Shown one piece after another: positions 42,480 to 50,649 of a stretch of 64,000 nt of DNA. The notes beneath the pieces are model-generated. The model had not been told where the DNA came from. It made no database searches and saw nothing but the letters and a program-made list of their open reading frames with translations. Numbering within the stretch: the stretch's first letter is position 1; the number at the start of each line of letters is the position of its first letter. Location: positions 41,026 through 105,025 of the forward strand of contig NZ_RBTP01000043.1 of NCBI RefSeq assembly GCF_003702045.1. The letters are read 5' to 3'. Made by a program: the position numbers and the translations under genes. The stretch comes from Pseudomonas viridiflava (GTDB lineage Bacteria; Pseudomonadota; Gammaproteobacteria; Pseudomonadales; Pseudomonadaceae).

Positions 42480-43061
42480 TCAGCGCGCCGTGAAGATCAG
42501 CACGGCCCCGACAGGGACCGACAGGCTGATCGCCGTTAAACCTGCGTTGCCACGCAAGGCGCTGAAATCCGGCACCAGATCGAAGTCCTGGGCATGGACC
42601 ACCAGCGGCTCCAGGGTGACCACTTGAAAGCGTCGGTCATCCAGACGCGTCGCCAGCAATTCGGCGTTGTAGGTGTGGGTCTTGCCGCGCAGGCTGACGG
42701 TCAATGGCAGGCGCAGCTCCAGCTGTGCGCCGGGCGCCAGTGCGTTGATGGGGCGCATGTCGAGCCGGGCGTTGATCTGTGCAGCGGGGAATTTATGCAC
42801 CTGGAACATCTGATCACGCAAACGCTCATCACGCTGAGCGATGCCGGTGCTGACCGACTCCAGCTCCACTTCCACCTCGGCCAGACCTTTTTGGTCGACC
42901 TTGCCGTGCAACACCAGGAAGCGATGCACTTCGGCAATGTCGGCGTTCTTGGTGGAGGTGAAGGACAGGCGTGATGACTCGTTATCCAGGTACCAGTTTG
43001 CGTGGGCAGGAAGCGCCACTGCGGCCAGCATGACCAGCAGCAGGCGAATAGTGTTGAGCAT
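42480..43061 (-). CDS. YceI-family periplasmic protein
   Basis: The start is the ATG at 43061 (TGGAG at 6-bp spacing); 193 residues. A signal peptide (MLNTIRLLLVMLAAVALPAH) is followed by a lipocalin-like YceI domain (NWYLDNESSRLSFTSTKNAD and VHRFLVLHGKVDQKG). YceI proteins bind isoprenoid-type lipids in the periplasm and are often alkali- or stress-induced. Its end lies one base from the start of the ClsB-like gene, so the two are probably co-expressed. Confidence 0.8.
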   Translation of the reverse strand: MLNTIRLLLVMLAAVALPAHANWYLDNESSRLSFTSTKNADIAEVHRFLVLHGKVDQKGLAEVEVELESVSTGIAQRDERLRDQMFQVHKFPAAQINARLDMRPINALAPGAQLELRLPLTVSLRGKTHTYNAELLATRLDDRRFQVVTLEPLVVHAQDFDLVPDFSALRGNAGLTAISLSVPVGAVLIFTAR

Positions 43062-43142
43062 GCAGACTCCAGGCAGGCAATTGAGGAGCACCTTATCCGC
43101 CTGTCAGACCACTGGCAAACCGCTCCGTTCGTCCGCTGCCGG

Positions 43143-43481
43143 TCAGGGCTTGTCGGGCAACAGGCGACAGCCTTCACGCGGCCCTTGCCACGCGGCGCTG
43201 CTGGAGCGTCCCAGGCCACTGGCGACCACTCGTTTCAGCTCCGGCTGGTCGATCAACGTGCTGGGCAGGTACTGCTTGATGTAGGCGCGGCAATAGTCCT
43301 CGGGGTTATTCACCACGTAGCGGCACGAGCAGTATTCCTTGGCGGTGTAGGCACTGATGATGGTCGGAAACGCCTGCAGCGCCACGCGGTATTGCCAGAT
43401 GAGTACAGCGAGCACGGCGAGTATCAGCAACAGCAGGCTGGTGAAGGGACGGCGCAGGATGAACAGTCGACGATTACTCAT
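43143..43481 (-). CDS. Small membrane-anchored protein with conserved-looking cysteines
   Basis: A 112-residue protein with one N-terminal helix (about 14-30, TSLLLLILAVLAVLIWQYR). The likely periplasmic part contains YCSCRYVVNNPEDYCRAYIKQ and EGCRLLPDKP, so four cysteines could make disulfides. Its start overlaps the stop of the serine hydrolase gene (ATGA). The two are thus translationally coupled, and the small protein may be a partner of the hydrolase. I recognise no family. Confidence 0.65.
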   Translation of the reverse strand: MSNRRLFILRRPFTSLLLLILAVLAVLIWQYRVALQAFPTIISAYTAKEYCSCRYVVNNPEDYCRAYIKQYLPSTLIDQPELKRVVASGLGRSSSAAWQGPREGCRLLPDKP

Positions 43482-44584
43482 TGCCCGTTCTCCTTGCCGA
43501 ATGCTGCCTGGACGCGTTTGAGCATCTGGTCATGGTCGTAGCTGCCGTCTCGGTCGTCGGCATAACGCACGATGACCAGTTTCTGGCTGGGGATCACGTA
43601 CAGGGCCTGGCCCCAATGGCCCAGTGCGGCGAAGGTGTCAGGGGGTGCGTCGGGCCAGGGTCCGTTGCCACCGTCGGCGGTGCGGTTGAGCCACCACTGT
43701 CCGCCGGGGACTTCGACGTTCGCCTGCACTTGCTCACCCTTGAACGGCGTCAGGACGAAGTCCATCCAGGCCTTGTTGAGCAGTGGTTTGTCTTGCCATT
43801 GCCCGCCACGCTGCATCAGCAGGCCGATGCGTGCCAGGTCCCGGGCGGTCATGTAGGCATAGGAAGAACCGACGAAAGTACCACTGGCGTCGGTTTCCCA
43901 GATGGCGCTGCGGATGCCGAGGGGGTCGAACACGGCGGTCCACGGGTAATTCGGGTAGGCCTGATCACCCACCATTGTTTTCAAGGCGGCGGCCAGTACG
44001 TTGCTGTCGCCACTGGAGTACAGGTAGCGGCTGCCGGGTGTGGTGGCGGCTTTATGGCTGGCGGTAAAGCGGGCCATGTCCTCGCGCCCCAGGGTGTAAA
44101 GCATCGCTACTACAGACGAATTGAGCGGCGCGTACTCATAGTCTTCCTGCCAATCCAGCCCGGAGGCCCAGTGCATCAGGTCCTTGATTGCGATATCGGG
44201 ATGAGCCTTGAACGGTTCGTAGAATTTCACCACCGGATCGTCCAATTGATAACGGCCCTGTTCGAAGGCGACGCCCAGCACGGTGGCCATGATGCTTTTG
44301 CTAATGGACCAGGTCAGGTGTGGGGTCTGCGCTCTGGTCACGCCTGAATAGCGTTCGTACACGATTTCGCCGTCGTGGATCACCAGCAAGGCGTCAGTGC
44401 GCACGCCGTTGCGAGTGGCTTCGTCGCGGGGTGGGAAGGCATAGGTTTCCAGCGCTTCAAGGGCGGGGCTCTGAGGAGTGGGCTGTGAAGACCACTGCTC
44501 GCCAGGCCAGGTTTCGGCCAGTGCGTTTAGTGCAGTAGCACCCAGGACAACGAAGAGAAACAGGCGAGCCAACCGAGACAGCAT
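43478..44584 (-). CDS. Beta-lactamase-fold serine hydrolase, exported
   Basis: A 368-residue protein starting at ATG 44584 (GAGGA, 6-bp spacing) with a signal peptide (about 1-24). The catalytic SxxK tetrad is Ser93-Ile-Ser-Lys96 (TWSISKS). The third motif appears as GHWGQAL near the C-terminus, where beta-lactamases have KTG. Such class C-like proteins include esterases, D-aminopeptidases and amide hydrolases; antibiotic resistance cannot be inferred. It is coupled to the small cysteine-rich membrane protein downstream. Confidence 0.8.
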   Translation of the reverse strand: MLSRLARLFLFVVLGATALNALAETWPGEQWSSQPTPQSPALEALETYAFPPRDEATRNGVRTDALLVIHDGEIVYERYSGVTRAQTPHLTWSISKSIMATVLGVAFEQGRYQLDDPVVKFYEPFKAHPDIAIKDLMHWASGLDWQEDYEYAPLNSSVVAMLYTLGREDMARFTASHKAATTPGSRYLYSSGDSNVLAAALKTMVGDQAYPNYPWTAVFDPLGIRSAIWETDASGTFVGSSYAYMTARDLARIGLLMQRGGQWQDKPLLNKAWMDFVLTPFKGEQVQANVEVPGGQWWLNRTADGGNGPWPDAPPDTFAALGHWGQALYVIPSQKLVIVRYADDRDGSYDHDQMLKRVQAAFGKENGQ

Positions 44585-44750
44585 GACGAGTCCTCGCAAA
44601 ATGATCCGCGCACAGTAGCAGGGGTTTATGACAGGCGTGCAGATGAATGCCTGACGGGCCCTTGCTCCGCATGGGCATGCGGCCGGTGATGCTCTGCGTC
44701 ACATCAACAGCGGACGCGGAGCGTGGGAAGAATTACCGCCCGCCGCGGCC

Positions 44751-44804
44751 GTCACACAACCATCACCAAAGCTTCATGGGCATGACACGCCATCTCCCTA
44801 GCCT
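44751..44804 (+). promoter_or_regulatory. Candidate PhoB box and promoter of olsBA
   Basis: The tetranucleotides TCAC (44752), TCAC (44763) and TCAT (44774) recur at exact 11-bp spacing, the hallmark of tandem PhoB half-sites. A TAGCCT -10-like hexamer lies at 44799-44804, so the box would replace the -35. Ornithine lipid synthesis is induced by phosphate starvation in other bacteria, which supports the call. Confidence 0.55.
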
Positions 44805-44876
44805 GCACGTACAGCAAAGCGCTTGGACAAATCAGTCGACCGGCCGTTGTTGCATGGCTGGCTCATGGAGATTCGT

Positions 44877-45632
44877 ATGACCCAGATCGCCCGCATTCGT
44901 GAAAACACCGCTGAACGCCGTCTTCAGGCCGAACGCCTGATTGGAACGCGAGCCTTGCAGGAAGCACAGGCTCTGCGTTTCAGCGTGTTCAGCGAGGAGT
45001 TCAATGCCCGTCTCAACGGTGCAGAACAAGGTCTGGACATCGACGACTACGACGTGCACTGCTCGCACATCGGGGTCCGTGACCTGAACACCGGCCGCCT
45101 GGTGGCGACCACGCGGTTGCTCGATCACAAGGCGGCGACCACCCTGGGTCGCTTCTACAGTGAAGAAGAATTCAGCCTGCACGGTCTGGTGCATCTGCAA
45201 GGCCCGATTCTGGAACTGGGCCGCACCTGCGTGGATCCGGCCTACCGCAACGGCGGCACTATCGCGGTGTTGTGGAGCGAGCTGGCGGAAGTCCTGAACG
45301 AAGGCAGTTACAGCTACCTGATGGGCTGCGCGAGCATTCCGATGCAGGACGGCGGCATTCAGGCTCACGCGATCATGCAGCGCCTGCGCGAACGGTATCT
45401 GTGCAACGAGCATCTGCGCGCCGAGCCAAAAAATCCGCTGCCGACGCTCGATCTCCCCAACAACGTCATCTGCGAGATGCCGCCTCTGCTCAAGGCCTAC
45501 ATGCGCCTGGGTGCGAAGATCTGCGGCGAGCCGTGCTGGGATGAAGATTTCCAGGTGGCCGACGTGTTCATCCTGCTCAAGCGCGACGACCTGTGCCCGC
45601 GCTACGCGCGTCACTTCAAGGCGGCGGTGTGA
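44877..45632 (+). CDS. olsB: Ornithine N-acyltransferase OlsB
   Basis: The start is the ATG at 44877 (GGAG at 6-bp spacing); 251 residues. It belongs to the GNAT-related, hemolysin-like acyl-ACP acyltransferases ([33 protein letters not shown]). It transfers a 3-hydroxyacyl group from acyl carrier protein to ornithine, giving lyso-ornithine lipid, the first step to phosphorus-free ornithine lipids. The stop overlaps the start of olsA (TGATG). The name rests on family and on the paired acyltransferase. Confidence 0.85.
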   Translation: MTQIARIRENTAERRLQAERLIGTRALQEAQALRFSVFSEEFNARLNGAEQGLDIDDYDVHCSHIGVRDLNTGRLVATTRLLDHKAATTLGRFYSEEEFSLHGLVHLQGPILELGRTCVDPAYRNGGTIAVLWSELAEVLNEGSYSYLMGCASIPMQDGGIQAHAIMQRLRERYLCNEHLRAEPKNPLPTLDLPNNVICEMPPLLKAYMRLGAKICGEPCWDEDFQVADVFILLKRDDLCPRYARHFKAAV

Positions 45633-46423
45633 TGAGTCGGGTCCGCGGCTATGCCCGCGTTGTCCGAGTACTGCTGGTAGTAGCGCTCGGGCTGACCATT
45701 GCCGGGGCCTTCGCCGTACTGGAGCGCTTGAAAGTCGGCAGTTCCATGCAGCGTCGTCAGCGCTGGAGCCGCTGGTTCATGGCGCGCCTGAGCAGCGCCC
45801 TGCCGTTTCGGGTGACCGTCACTGGCAAGTTGCCGCGCCAGCCAATGCTGTGGGTCAGCAACCACGTGTCATGGACGGACATTGCGCTGCTGGGCATGCT
45901 TGCGCCGCTGTCGTTTCTGTCCAAGGCCGAAGTGCGTACCTGGCCGGTCGCAGGCTGGCTGGCATTGAAAGCCGGCACCCTGTTCATCCGTCGCGGTTCG
46001 GGCGACAGCCGTCTGATTCAGAAGCAGATGTGCAACCACTTGCAGCAAGGCAACGCGCTGCTGATTTTCCCTGAAGGCACCACCACCGATGGCAAGGGCC
46101 TGCGCACCTTCCACGGCCGCCTGCTTTCAAGCGCCATTGAAGCGGGAGTGGCCATTCAGCCGGTCGCGATAGGCTACTCTCGCGACGGCAAACCGGATCC
46201 GATTGCGCCGTTCATTGGTGACGATGACCTGCTGTCGCACCTGCGCCGTCTGTTTGCCAACGAACAAAGCGACGTGCATATCCACCTGCTCGCCCCGATT
46301 CAAACCGCCGATCAGGAACGTGCCGCCTTGGCGTTCAAGGCGCAGCAAGCGGTTCACGTCGCACTGTTTGGCGAAAGCGTTGAGCCCAAGGAAGTGGTTT
46401 CGCGCCCTGCCAAAGCGGCCTGA
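45632..46423 (+). CDS. olsA: Lyso-ornithine lipid O-acyltransferase OlsA
   Basis: The start is the ATG at 45632, sharing a base with the olsB stop; 263 residues. It is a PlsC-type acyltransferase with HX4D as His78-Asp83 (NHVSWTD), a basic loop with FIRRGSGDS, and FPEGTTT. An N-terminal membrane helix lies at about residues 10-29. It esterifies lyso-ornithine lipid made by OlsB to finish the ornithine lipid in the inner membrane. Its last 70 bp overlap the converging acpH gene. Confidence 0.85.
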   Translation: MSRVRGYARVVRVLLVVALGLTIAGAFAVLERLKVGSSMQRRQRWSRWFMARLSSALPFRVTVTGKLPRQPMLWVSNHVSWTDIALLGMLAPLSFLSKAEVRTWPVAGWLALKAGTLFIRRGSGDSRLIQKQMCNHLQQGNALLIFPEGTTTDGKGLRTFHGRLLSSAIEAGVAIQPVAIGYSRDGKPDPIAPFIGDDDLLSHLRRLFANEQSDVHIHLLAPIQTADQERAALAFKAQQAVHVALFGESVEPKEVVSRPAKAA

Positions 46424-46980
46424 GCGAAGTCCTGCAACTGCGGATAGAACTCAGCGAAGTCGGCACTGAGGGGTTGGTAAAGCGCTTGCAGCTCCTGCAT
46501 GCCGCCTGCCAGCCCCTCGGGTCGTGAAAGACGCCGTGATATACCGCCCAGCACCTGTTCCAGCACGCCGAACTCCCGATACGAACCCAGCCAGTCCTGC
46601 GCCGCCATGCGCGGTGCGATCTGCGCCAGCCTTTCCGGCAACTGCGGCTCGGCAGCCAATACGCCGTACACCTTGCGCGTGAACGCCTGCAATGGAACAT
46701 CGGCATAGTGATGCCAGTCACGCGCCAGACAATGGTCGAAAAACACGTCGAGCATGATGCCCGCATAGCGCCGACGCTGCGCCGGGAAGCGGGCGATCGA
46801 CGCCTTGATCAACGGGTGGCTGTCGGTGAACGCATCAATGCTGCGATGCAACTGAATAGCTGCTTCAAGTTCCGCAGGAAAACGCCCCGGCAGCGGACCT
46901 TTGACAAAGTCGCCGTACAGGCTGCCGAGCAATTGAGCGGGTCGATGGCCGCCGAGATGGAGGTGTGCCAGATAATTCAT
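46354..46980 (-). CDS. acpH: Acyl carrier protein phosphodiesterase AcpH (DUF479)
   Basis: A 208-residue protein of the AcpH family. The HD-type metal residues appear in MNYLAHLHLG (His6/His8 region), GSLYGDFVKGPL (Asp24), and LHRSIDAFTDSHP. The family removes the phosphopantetheine arm from acyl carrier protein. The gene is divergent from the arsR-like gene with 164 bp between them. The 3' end overlaps olsA for 70 bp on the opposite strand, unusually long for two real genes; both proteins look complete. Confidence 0.8.
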   Translation of the reverse strand: MNYLAHLHLGGHRPAQLLGSLYGDFVKGPLPGRFPAELEAAIQLHRSIDAFTDSHPLIKASIARFPAQRRRYAGIMLDVFFDHCLARDWHHYADVPLQAFTRKVYGVLAAEPQLPERLAQIAPRMAAQDWLGSYREFGVLEQVLGGISRRLSRPEGLAGGMQELQALYQPLSADFAEFYPQLQDFAQAALAGRETTSLGSTLSPNSAT

Positions 46981-47011
46981 GGGCCCAAGCGTACGCCGCT
47001 TTACCGGGCCA

Positions 47012-47126
47012 GGTCTATATATCGATATAACTCGATATACCGATTCGCGATAGGCTCAGACCAAAATCATATTGGTATATCGCGAAATACAGATATAAAG
47101 TTCGCCCCATCGCGATATATCGCTAC
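47012..47126 (+). promoter_or_regulatory. Array of ATATCG-type operators upstream of the arsR-like gene
   Basis: Within 115 bp the motif TATATCG/CGATATA occurs repeatedly: tatatatcgatata at about 47016-47029, tcgatata at 47033-47040, tatatcgcga at 47077-47086, and the perfect 12-bp palindrome GCGATATATCGC at 47112-47123, just before the ATG at 47145. ArsR-type repressors bind such dyads. The array may control both arsR-MFS and the divergent acpH. Confidence 0.6.
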
Positions 47127-47144
47127 ACCGCCTGTGAGAACGAC

Positions 47145-47459
47145 ATGCCTATCGACCTCGACGACATCATAAAAGCCCTGGCTCACCCAGTGCGCCGAGA
47201 AATTCTGAACTGGCTCAAGGACCCGCGCACCACGTTTGCGTCGCAGGAGCACTCGATTGAACACGGCGTCTGCGCCGGGCAGATCGACCAGCGTGCCGGC
47301 CTTTCCCAGTCCACCGTGTCTGCGCATCTGGCGACCCTGCAACGGGCTGGCCTGATCAGCAGCAAAAAGGTAGGCCAGTGGCATTTCTTCAGACGTAATG
47401 AAGAAACCATCCAGGCGTTCGTGCAGGCGCTGGTTCAAGAACTGAACAATCCGACCTGA
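47145..47459 (+). CDS. ArsR-family repressor
   Basis: A 104-residue winged-helix protein (IDLDDIIKALAHPVRREILN, and SQSTVSAHLATLQRAGLI as recognition helix). It lacks the usual metal-binding cysteine cluster of ArsR/SmtB sensors; the only Cys is in EHGVCAGQI. It more likely senses an organic or redox ligand. It precedes an MFS exporter and an ene-reductase on the same strand and has a palindromic operator array, so it probably represses that unit. Confidence 0.8.
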   Translation: MPIDLDDIIKALAHPVRREILNWLKDPRTTFASQEHSIEHGVCAGQIDQRAGLSQSTVSAHLATLQRAGLISSKKVGQWHFFRRNEETIQAFVQALVQELNNPT

Positions 47460-47488
47460 TATTCCCCACTTTCAAAGGAGCCGCCCCC

Positions 47489-48655
47489 GTGCCTCTTTCG
47501 CTACTCATTCTGGCCCTGAGCGCCTTCGCTATCGGCACTACCGAGTTCGTCATCATGGGTCTGTTACCCGATGTGGCGGCTGACCTTGGGGTGTCCATTC
47601 CCGGCGCTGGCTGGCTGGTGACCGGCTATGCGCTGGGCGTTGCCATTGGCGCACCGTTCATGGCGATGGCCACCGCCAAACTGCCCCGCAAGGCCGCACT
47701 GGTCACGCTGATGGGGATCTTCATCGTCGGCAACTTGCTCTGTGCGCTTGCCAGCGACTATGACGTGCTGATGTTTGCGCGGGTCGTGACGGCCCTGTGT
47801 CACGGCGCGTTCTTTGGCATCGGCTCGGTGGTCGCCGCAGGCCTGGTGCCTGCCAATCGTCGCGCGTCTGCCGTGGCCTTGATGTTCACCGGCCTGACAC
47901 TGGCCAACGTGCTGGGCGTACCGCTGGGAACGGCGCTGGGTCAGTACGCAGGCTGGCGTTCGACGTTTTGGGCCGTGACCGTGATCGGCGTGATTGCCCT
48001 GATCGGCCTGATTCGCTTTCTGCCCACCAATCGTGACGAAGAAAAGCTCGACATGCGCGCCGAACTGGCCGCGCTCAAGGGCGCGGGCATCTGGTTGTCG
48101 TTGACCATGACGGCGCTGTTTTCGGCGTCCATGTTCACCTTGTTCACCTACGTCGCGCCGCTGCTGGGCGATGTGACAGGCGTCTCGCCTCAGGGTGTGA
48201 CCTGGACCTTGTTGCTGATCGGACTCGGCCTGACGCTGGGCAACGTGATCGGCGGCAAGATGGCTGACCGCAAGGTGTCGTCGACGCTGATTGCCGTGTT
48301 CATCTCGATGGCGGTGATCTCAACGGCGCTGAGCTGGACCAGCGCTGCGCTGATCCCGACCGAGATCACACTCTTTCTGTGGGCCGTCGCCGCCTTTGCC
48401 GCCGTGCCTGCGTTGCAGATCAACGTGGTGACCTTCGGCAAGGCCGCGCCCAACCTGGTGTCGACCCTGAACATCGGAGCGTTCAACGTCGGCAACGCAT
48501 TGGGCGCCTGGGTCGGCGGCAGCGTTATCGCCCACGGCCTTGGCCTGACCCGCGTGCCACTGGCCGCGGCCGTGCTGGCAGTGCTCGCGCTGCTGATCAC
48601 CCTGATTACTTTTCGCCAGACTGGCAACCCCGATCTGGCTCCGGCTACCCATTAA
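47489..48655 (+). CDS. MFS exporter of the AraJ/YdhP type
   Basis: A 388-residue major facilitator with about 12 helices, GTG start at 47489 preceded by aaaggag. Motifs include SAFAIGTTEFVIMGLLPDVA and ADLGVSIPGAGWLVTGYALG, as in AraJ/YdhP/PmrA-like drug and sugar exporters. The substrate is unknown. The arrangement with an ArsR repressor and an old-yellow-enzyme reductase suggests expulsion and detoxification of an electrophilic or aromatic compound. Confidence 0.8.
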   Translation: MPLSLLILALSAFAIGTTEFVIMGLLPDVAADLGVSIPGAGWLVTGYALGVAIGAPFMAMATAKLPRKAALVTLMGIFIVGNLLCALASDYDVLMFARVVTALCHGAFFGIGSVVAAGLVPANRRASAVALMFTGLTLANVLGVPLGTALGQYAGWRSTFWAVTVIGVIALIGLIRFLPTNRDEEKLDMRAELAALKGAGIWLSLTMTALFSASMFTLFTYVAPLLGDVTGVSPQGVTWTLLLIGLGLTLGNVIGGKMADRKVSSTLIAVFISMAVISTALSWTSAALIPTEITLFLWAVAAFAAVPALQINVVTFGKAAPNLVSTLNIGAFNVGNALGAWVGGSVIAHGLGLTRVPLAAAVLAVLALLITLITFRQTGNPDLAPATH

Positions 48656-48676
48656 ATACTGACGAGGATTCGACAC

Positions 48677-49726
48677 ATGACGACTATCTTTGACCCGATC
48701 ACCATTGGCGACCTGCAACTGCCCAACCGCATCATCATGGCGCCGCTGACACGCTGCCGCGCCGATGAAGGCCGCGTACCCAACGCGATGATGGCCGAGT
48801 ACTACGTTCAGCGTGCGTCGGCCGGCCTGATCATCAGCGAAGCCACCTCCGTAACGCCAATGGGCGTGGGCTACCCGGACACTCCCGGCATTTGGTCCAA
48901 TGACCAGGTGCGTGGCTGGAGCAACATCACCAAGGCGGTACACAACGCTGGCGGTCGTATCGTCCTGCAGCTGTGGCACGTGGGCCGTATCTCCCACCCG
49001 CTCTACCTGAACGACGAAACGCCAGTCGCCCCAAGCGCCATTCAGCCCGAAGGCCACGTGAGCCTGGTGCGCCCAATCACCTCGTTCCCGACGCCTCGCG
49101 CACTGGAGCAGGCAGAAATCGGTGACATCGTCGACGCCTACCGTGTCGGTGCGGAAAACGCCAAGGCAGCCGGTTTTGACGGTGTGGAAATTCACGGCGC
49201 CAATGGTTACCTGCTCGACCAGTTCCTGCAAACCAGTACCAACCAGCGCAACGACCAGTACGGCGGCTCCCTGGAAAACCGCGCTCGCCTGTTGCTGGAA
49301 GTGACTGACGCGGCCATTGACGTCTGGGGCGCGGGTCGTGTGGGCGTACACCTGTCGCCGCGCGCCGACCTGCACGACATGGGCGACGACAACCTGGCTG
49401 AAACCTTCAGCTACGTGGCAAAGGAGCTGGGCAAGCGCGGTATCGCGTTCATCTGTGCCCGTGAGCGCGACGCCAGCGACAGCATCGGCCCACAACTGAA
49501 GAAAGACTTTGGCGGCGTCTACATCGCCAACGAGAAATTCACCAAGGAAAGCGCTAACGCCTGGCTGGCCGAAGGCAAGGCAGATGCGGTCGCATGGGGC
49601 GTGCCTTACATCGCCAACCCGGACCTGCCTGAGCGTCTGGCAAGCGACGCGCCTCTGAACGAGCCGCACCCTGAAACCTTCTACGCCAAAGGCCCTGTGG
49701 GTTACATCGATTACCCGCGCATGTAA
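48677..49726 (+). CDS. Old yellow enzyme-family alkene reductase
   Basis: A 349-residue FMN enzyme with PNRIIMAPLTRCRADEG near the N-terminus, HVGRISHPLY, and the His173/Asn176 substrate pair (EIHGANGYLLDQF). NERNDQYGGSLENR-like sequence (QRNDQYGGSLENRARL) marks the XenB/NemA group. It reduces activated C=C bonds and nitro compounds with NAD(P)H. It is the last gene of the ArsR-controlled unit and is followed by a strong terminator. Confidence 0.9.
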   Translation: MTTIFDPITIGDLQLPNRIIMAPLTRCRADEGRVPNAMMAEYYVQRASAGLIISEATSVTPMGVGYPDTPGIWSNDQVRGWSNITKAVHNAGGRIVLQLWHVGRISHPLYLNDETPVAPSAIQPEGHVSLVRPITSFPTPRALEQAEIGDIVDAYRVGAENAKAAGFDGVEIHGANGYLLDQFLQTSTNQRNDQYGGSLENRARLLLEVTDAAIDVWGAGRVGVHLSPRADLHDMGDDNLAETFSYVAKELGKRGIAFICARERDASDSIGPQLKKDFGGVYIANEKFTKESANAWLAEGKADAVAWGVPYIANPDLPERLASDAPLNEPHPETFYAKGPVGYIDYPRM

Positions 49727-49746
49727 TCAGCGTTTGCAGTACAAGA

Positions 49747-49776
49747 ACCCTGACGCACACGCGTCAGGGTTTTTTA
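49747..49776 (+). terminator. Rho-independent terminator of the alkene reductase gene
   Basis: The stem accctgacgc pairs with gcgtcagggt around a 4-base loop and runs into TTTTTT. It starts about 20 bp after the stop. Confidence 0.92.
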
Positions 49777-49798
49777 TTGCCTTAAAGAACCGATCCGG

Positions 49799-50503
49799 TC
49801 ACTTGGAAGCGACAGGCTCCGTGACACCTAGCACATTGCCTTCTGCGTCAGTGACAGTGCCATCTACATGCCTCCAGCGGCCATCGGGATAGTTGACCGA
49901 GCCGTCGGCAAATACCCACGTACCGTCCTTGTGCAGAACGCTGCCATCAGGGTGTTCGGTGCTTCCATCAGCATGCACCGTTGTGCCGTCGATACTCTGC
50001 ACGGTGCCGTCAGGACGGGTGACGGATTGGTTGCTGGTATCGGCAATACTGCCGTCCGGATAGCTGACAGTGCCGTCCGGGTTGAAGACACTGTTGAGCG
50101 GATGAATGAGTTGCAGCACGCCGGTCGCGGTATTGACGATGCTCAGTAGTTTATCCAGTCGCGAAGGCGGTGCCGGGTCGGCAGGCACCTTCATTTCAAC
50201 GGGTGGTTTTTCGGTCGGCTTTATAGGTGGTTTGACGGGAGGTTTGACTGGCGGCTTTACAGGCCGCACAACTGGGGGCTTTACAGGAGGCTTGACCGGT
50301 GGTCTTACTGGCCGCTCGACCGGGGGCTTGACCGGTGGCTTTACTGGCCGCTTGACCGGTGGCTTTGCTGGCGGCTTGATCACTGGCATGTGGGGCGCCC
50401 CTACCAGTTCGTCGCTCGGTGTTGCACAAGAGGTTAATGCAGCCTCATCGAGTGCCTCATTAGTCGCTATCGTGACCGGGCGTGTCGTGTCGATTCCTTT
50501 CAT
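49799..50503 (-). CDS. PPVKP-stalk protein with C-terminal seven-residue DG repeats
   Basis: A 234-residue protein of unknown family. Residues 1-40 have no signal peptide. Residues 41-105 are a stalk of PPVKP/PPVRP units. A short helix (LDKLLSIVNTATGVLQLIH) follows. From residue 143 there is a tandem seven-residue repeat beginning with Asp-Gly: DG at 143, 150, 165, 172, 179, 186, 193, 200, 207 and 214, ending EG at 221 (for example DGSTEHP, DGSVLHK, DGTWVFA). This suggests a beta-solenoid or beta-roll. The stalk DNA (about 50190-50400) is itself repetitive and may change length by slippage. Confidence 0.65.
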   Translation of the reverse strand: MKGIDTTRPVTIATNEALDEAALTSCATPSDELVGAPHMPVIKPPAKPPVKRPVKPPVKPPVERPVRPPVKPPVKPPVVRPVKPPVKPPVKPPIKPTEKPPVEMKVPADPAPPSRLDKLLSIVNTATGVLQLIHPLNSVFNPDGTVSYPDGSIADTSNQSVTRPDGTVQSIDGTTVHADGSTEHPDGSVLHKDGTWVFADGSVNYPDGRWRHVDGTVTDAEGNVLGVTEPVASK

Positions 50504-50649
50504 TGCTAAAACTCCATGTAATCAATAGAAAGGCGAGGGTATCCGGTCCTCTTGCTGGCGATGCCATATTTATTTAGGGAGCGGGATCTTTTGTAAGGAA
50601 GAATAAGAGCACCATCGACCGCTCATACTGCGGCCGGTGGCGCATGGCT

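Noticed and set aside
43478..44584. Beta-lactamase resistance gene
   Set aside because: It has the fold and SxxK but is a general serine hydrolase; nothing indicates activity on beta-lactams.
48320..49669. 449-codon minus-strand frame
   Set aside because: Antisense to the MFS and alkene reductase genes; composition is a shadow and no motif is present.
50196..50400. Short tandem repeats suggesting a CRISPR array
   Set aside because: The repeats encode the in-frame PPVKP stalk and have no regular spacers; no cas genes are present.
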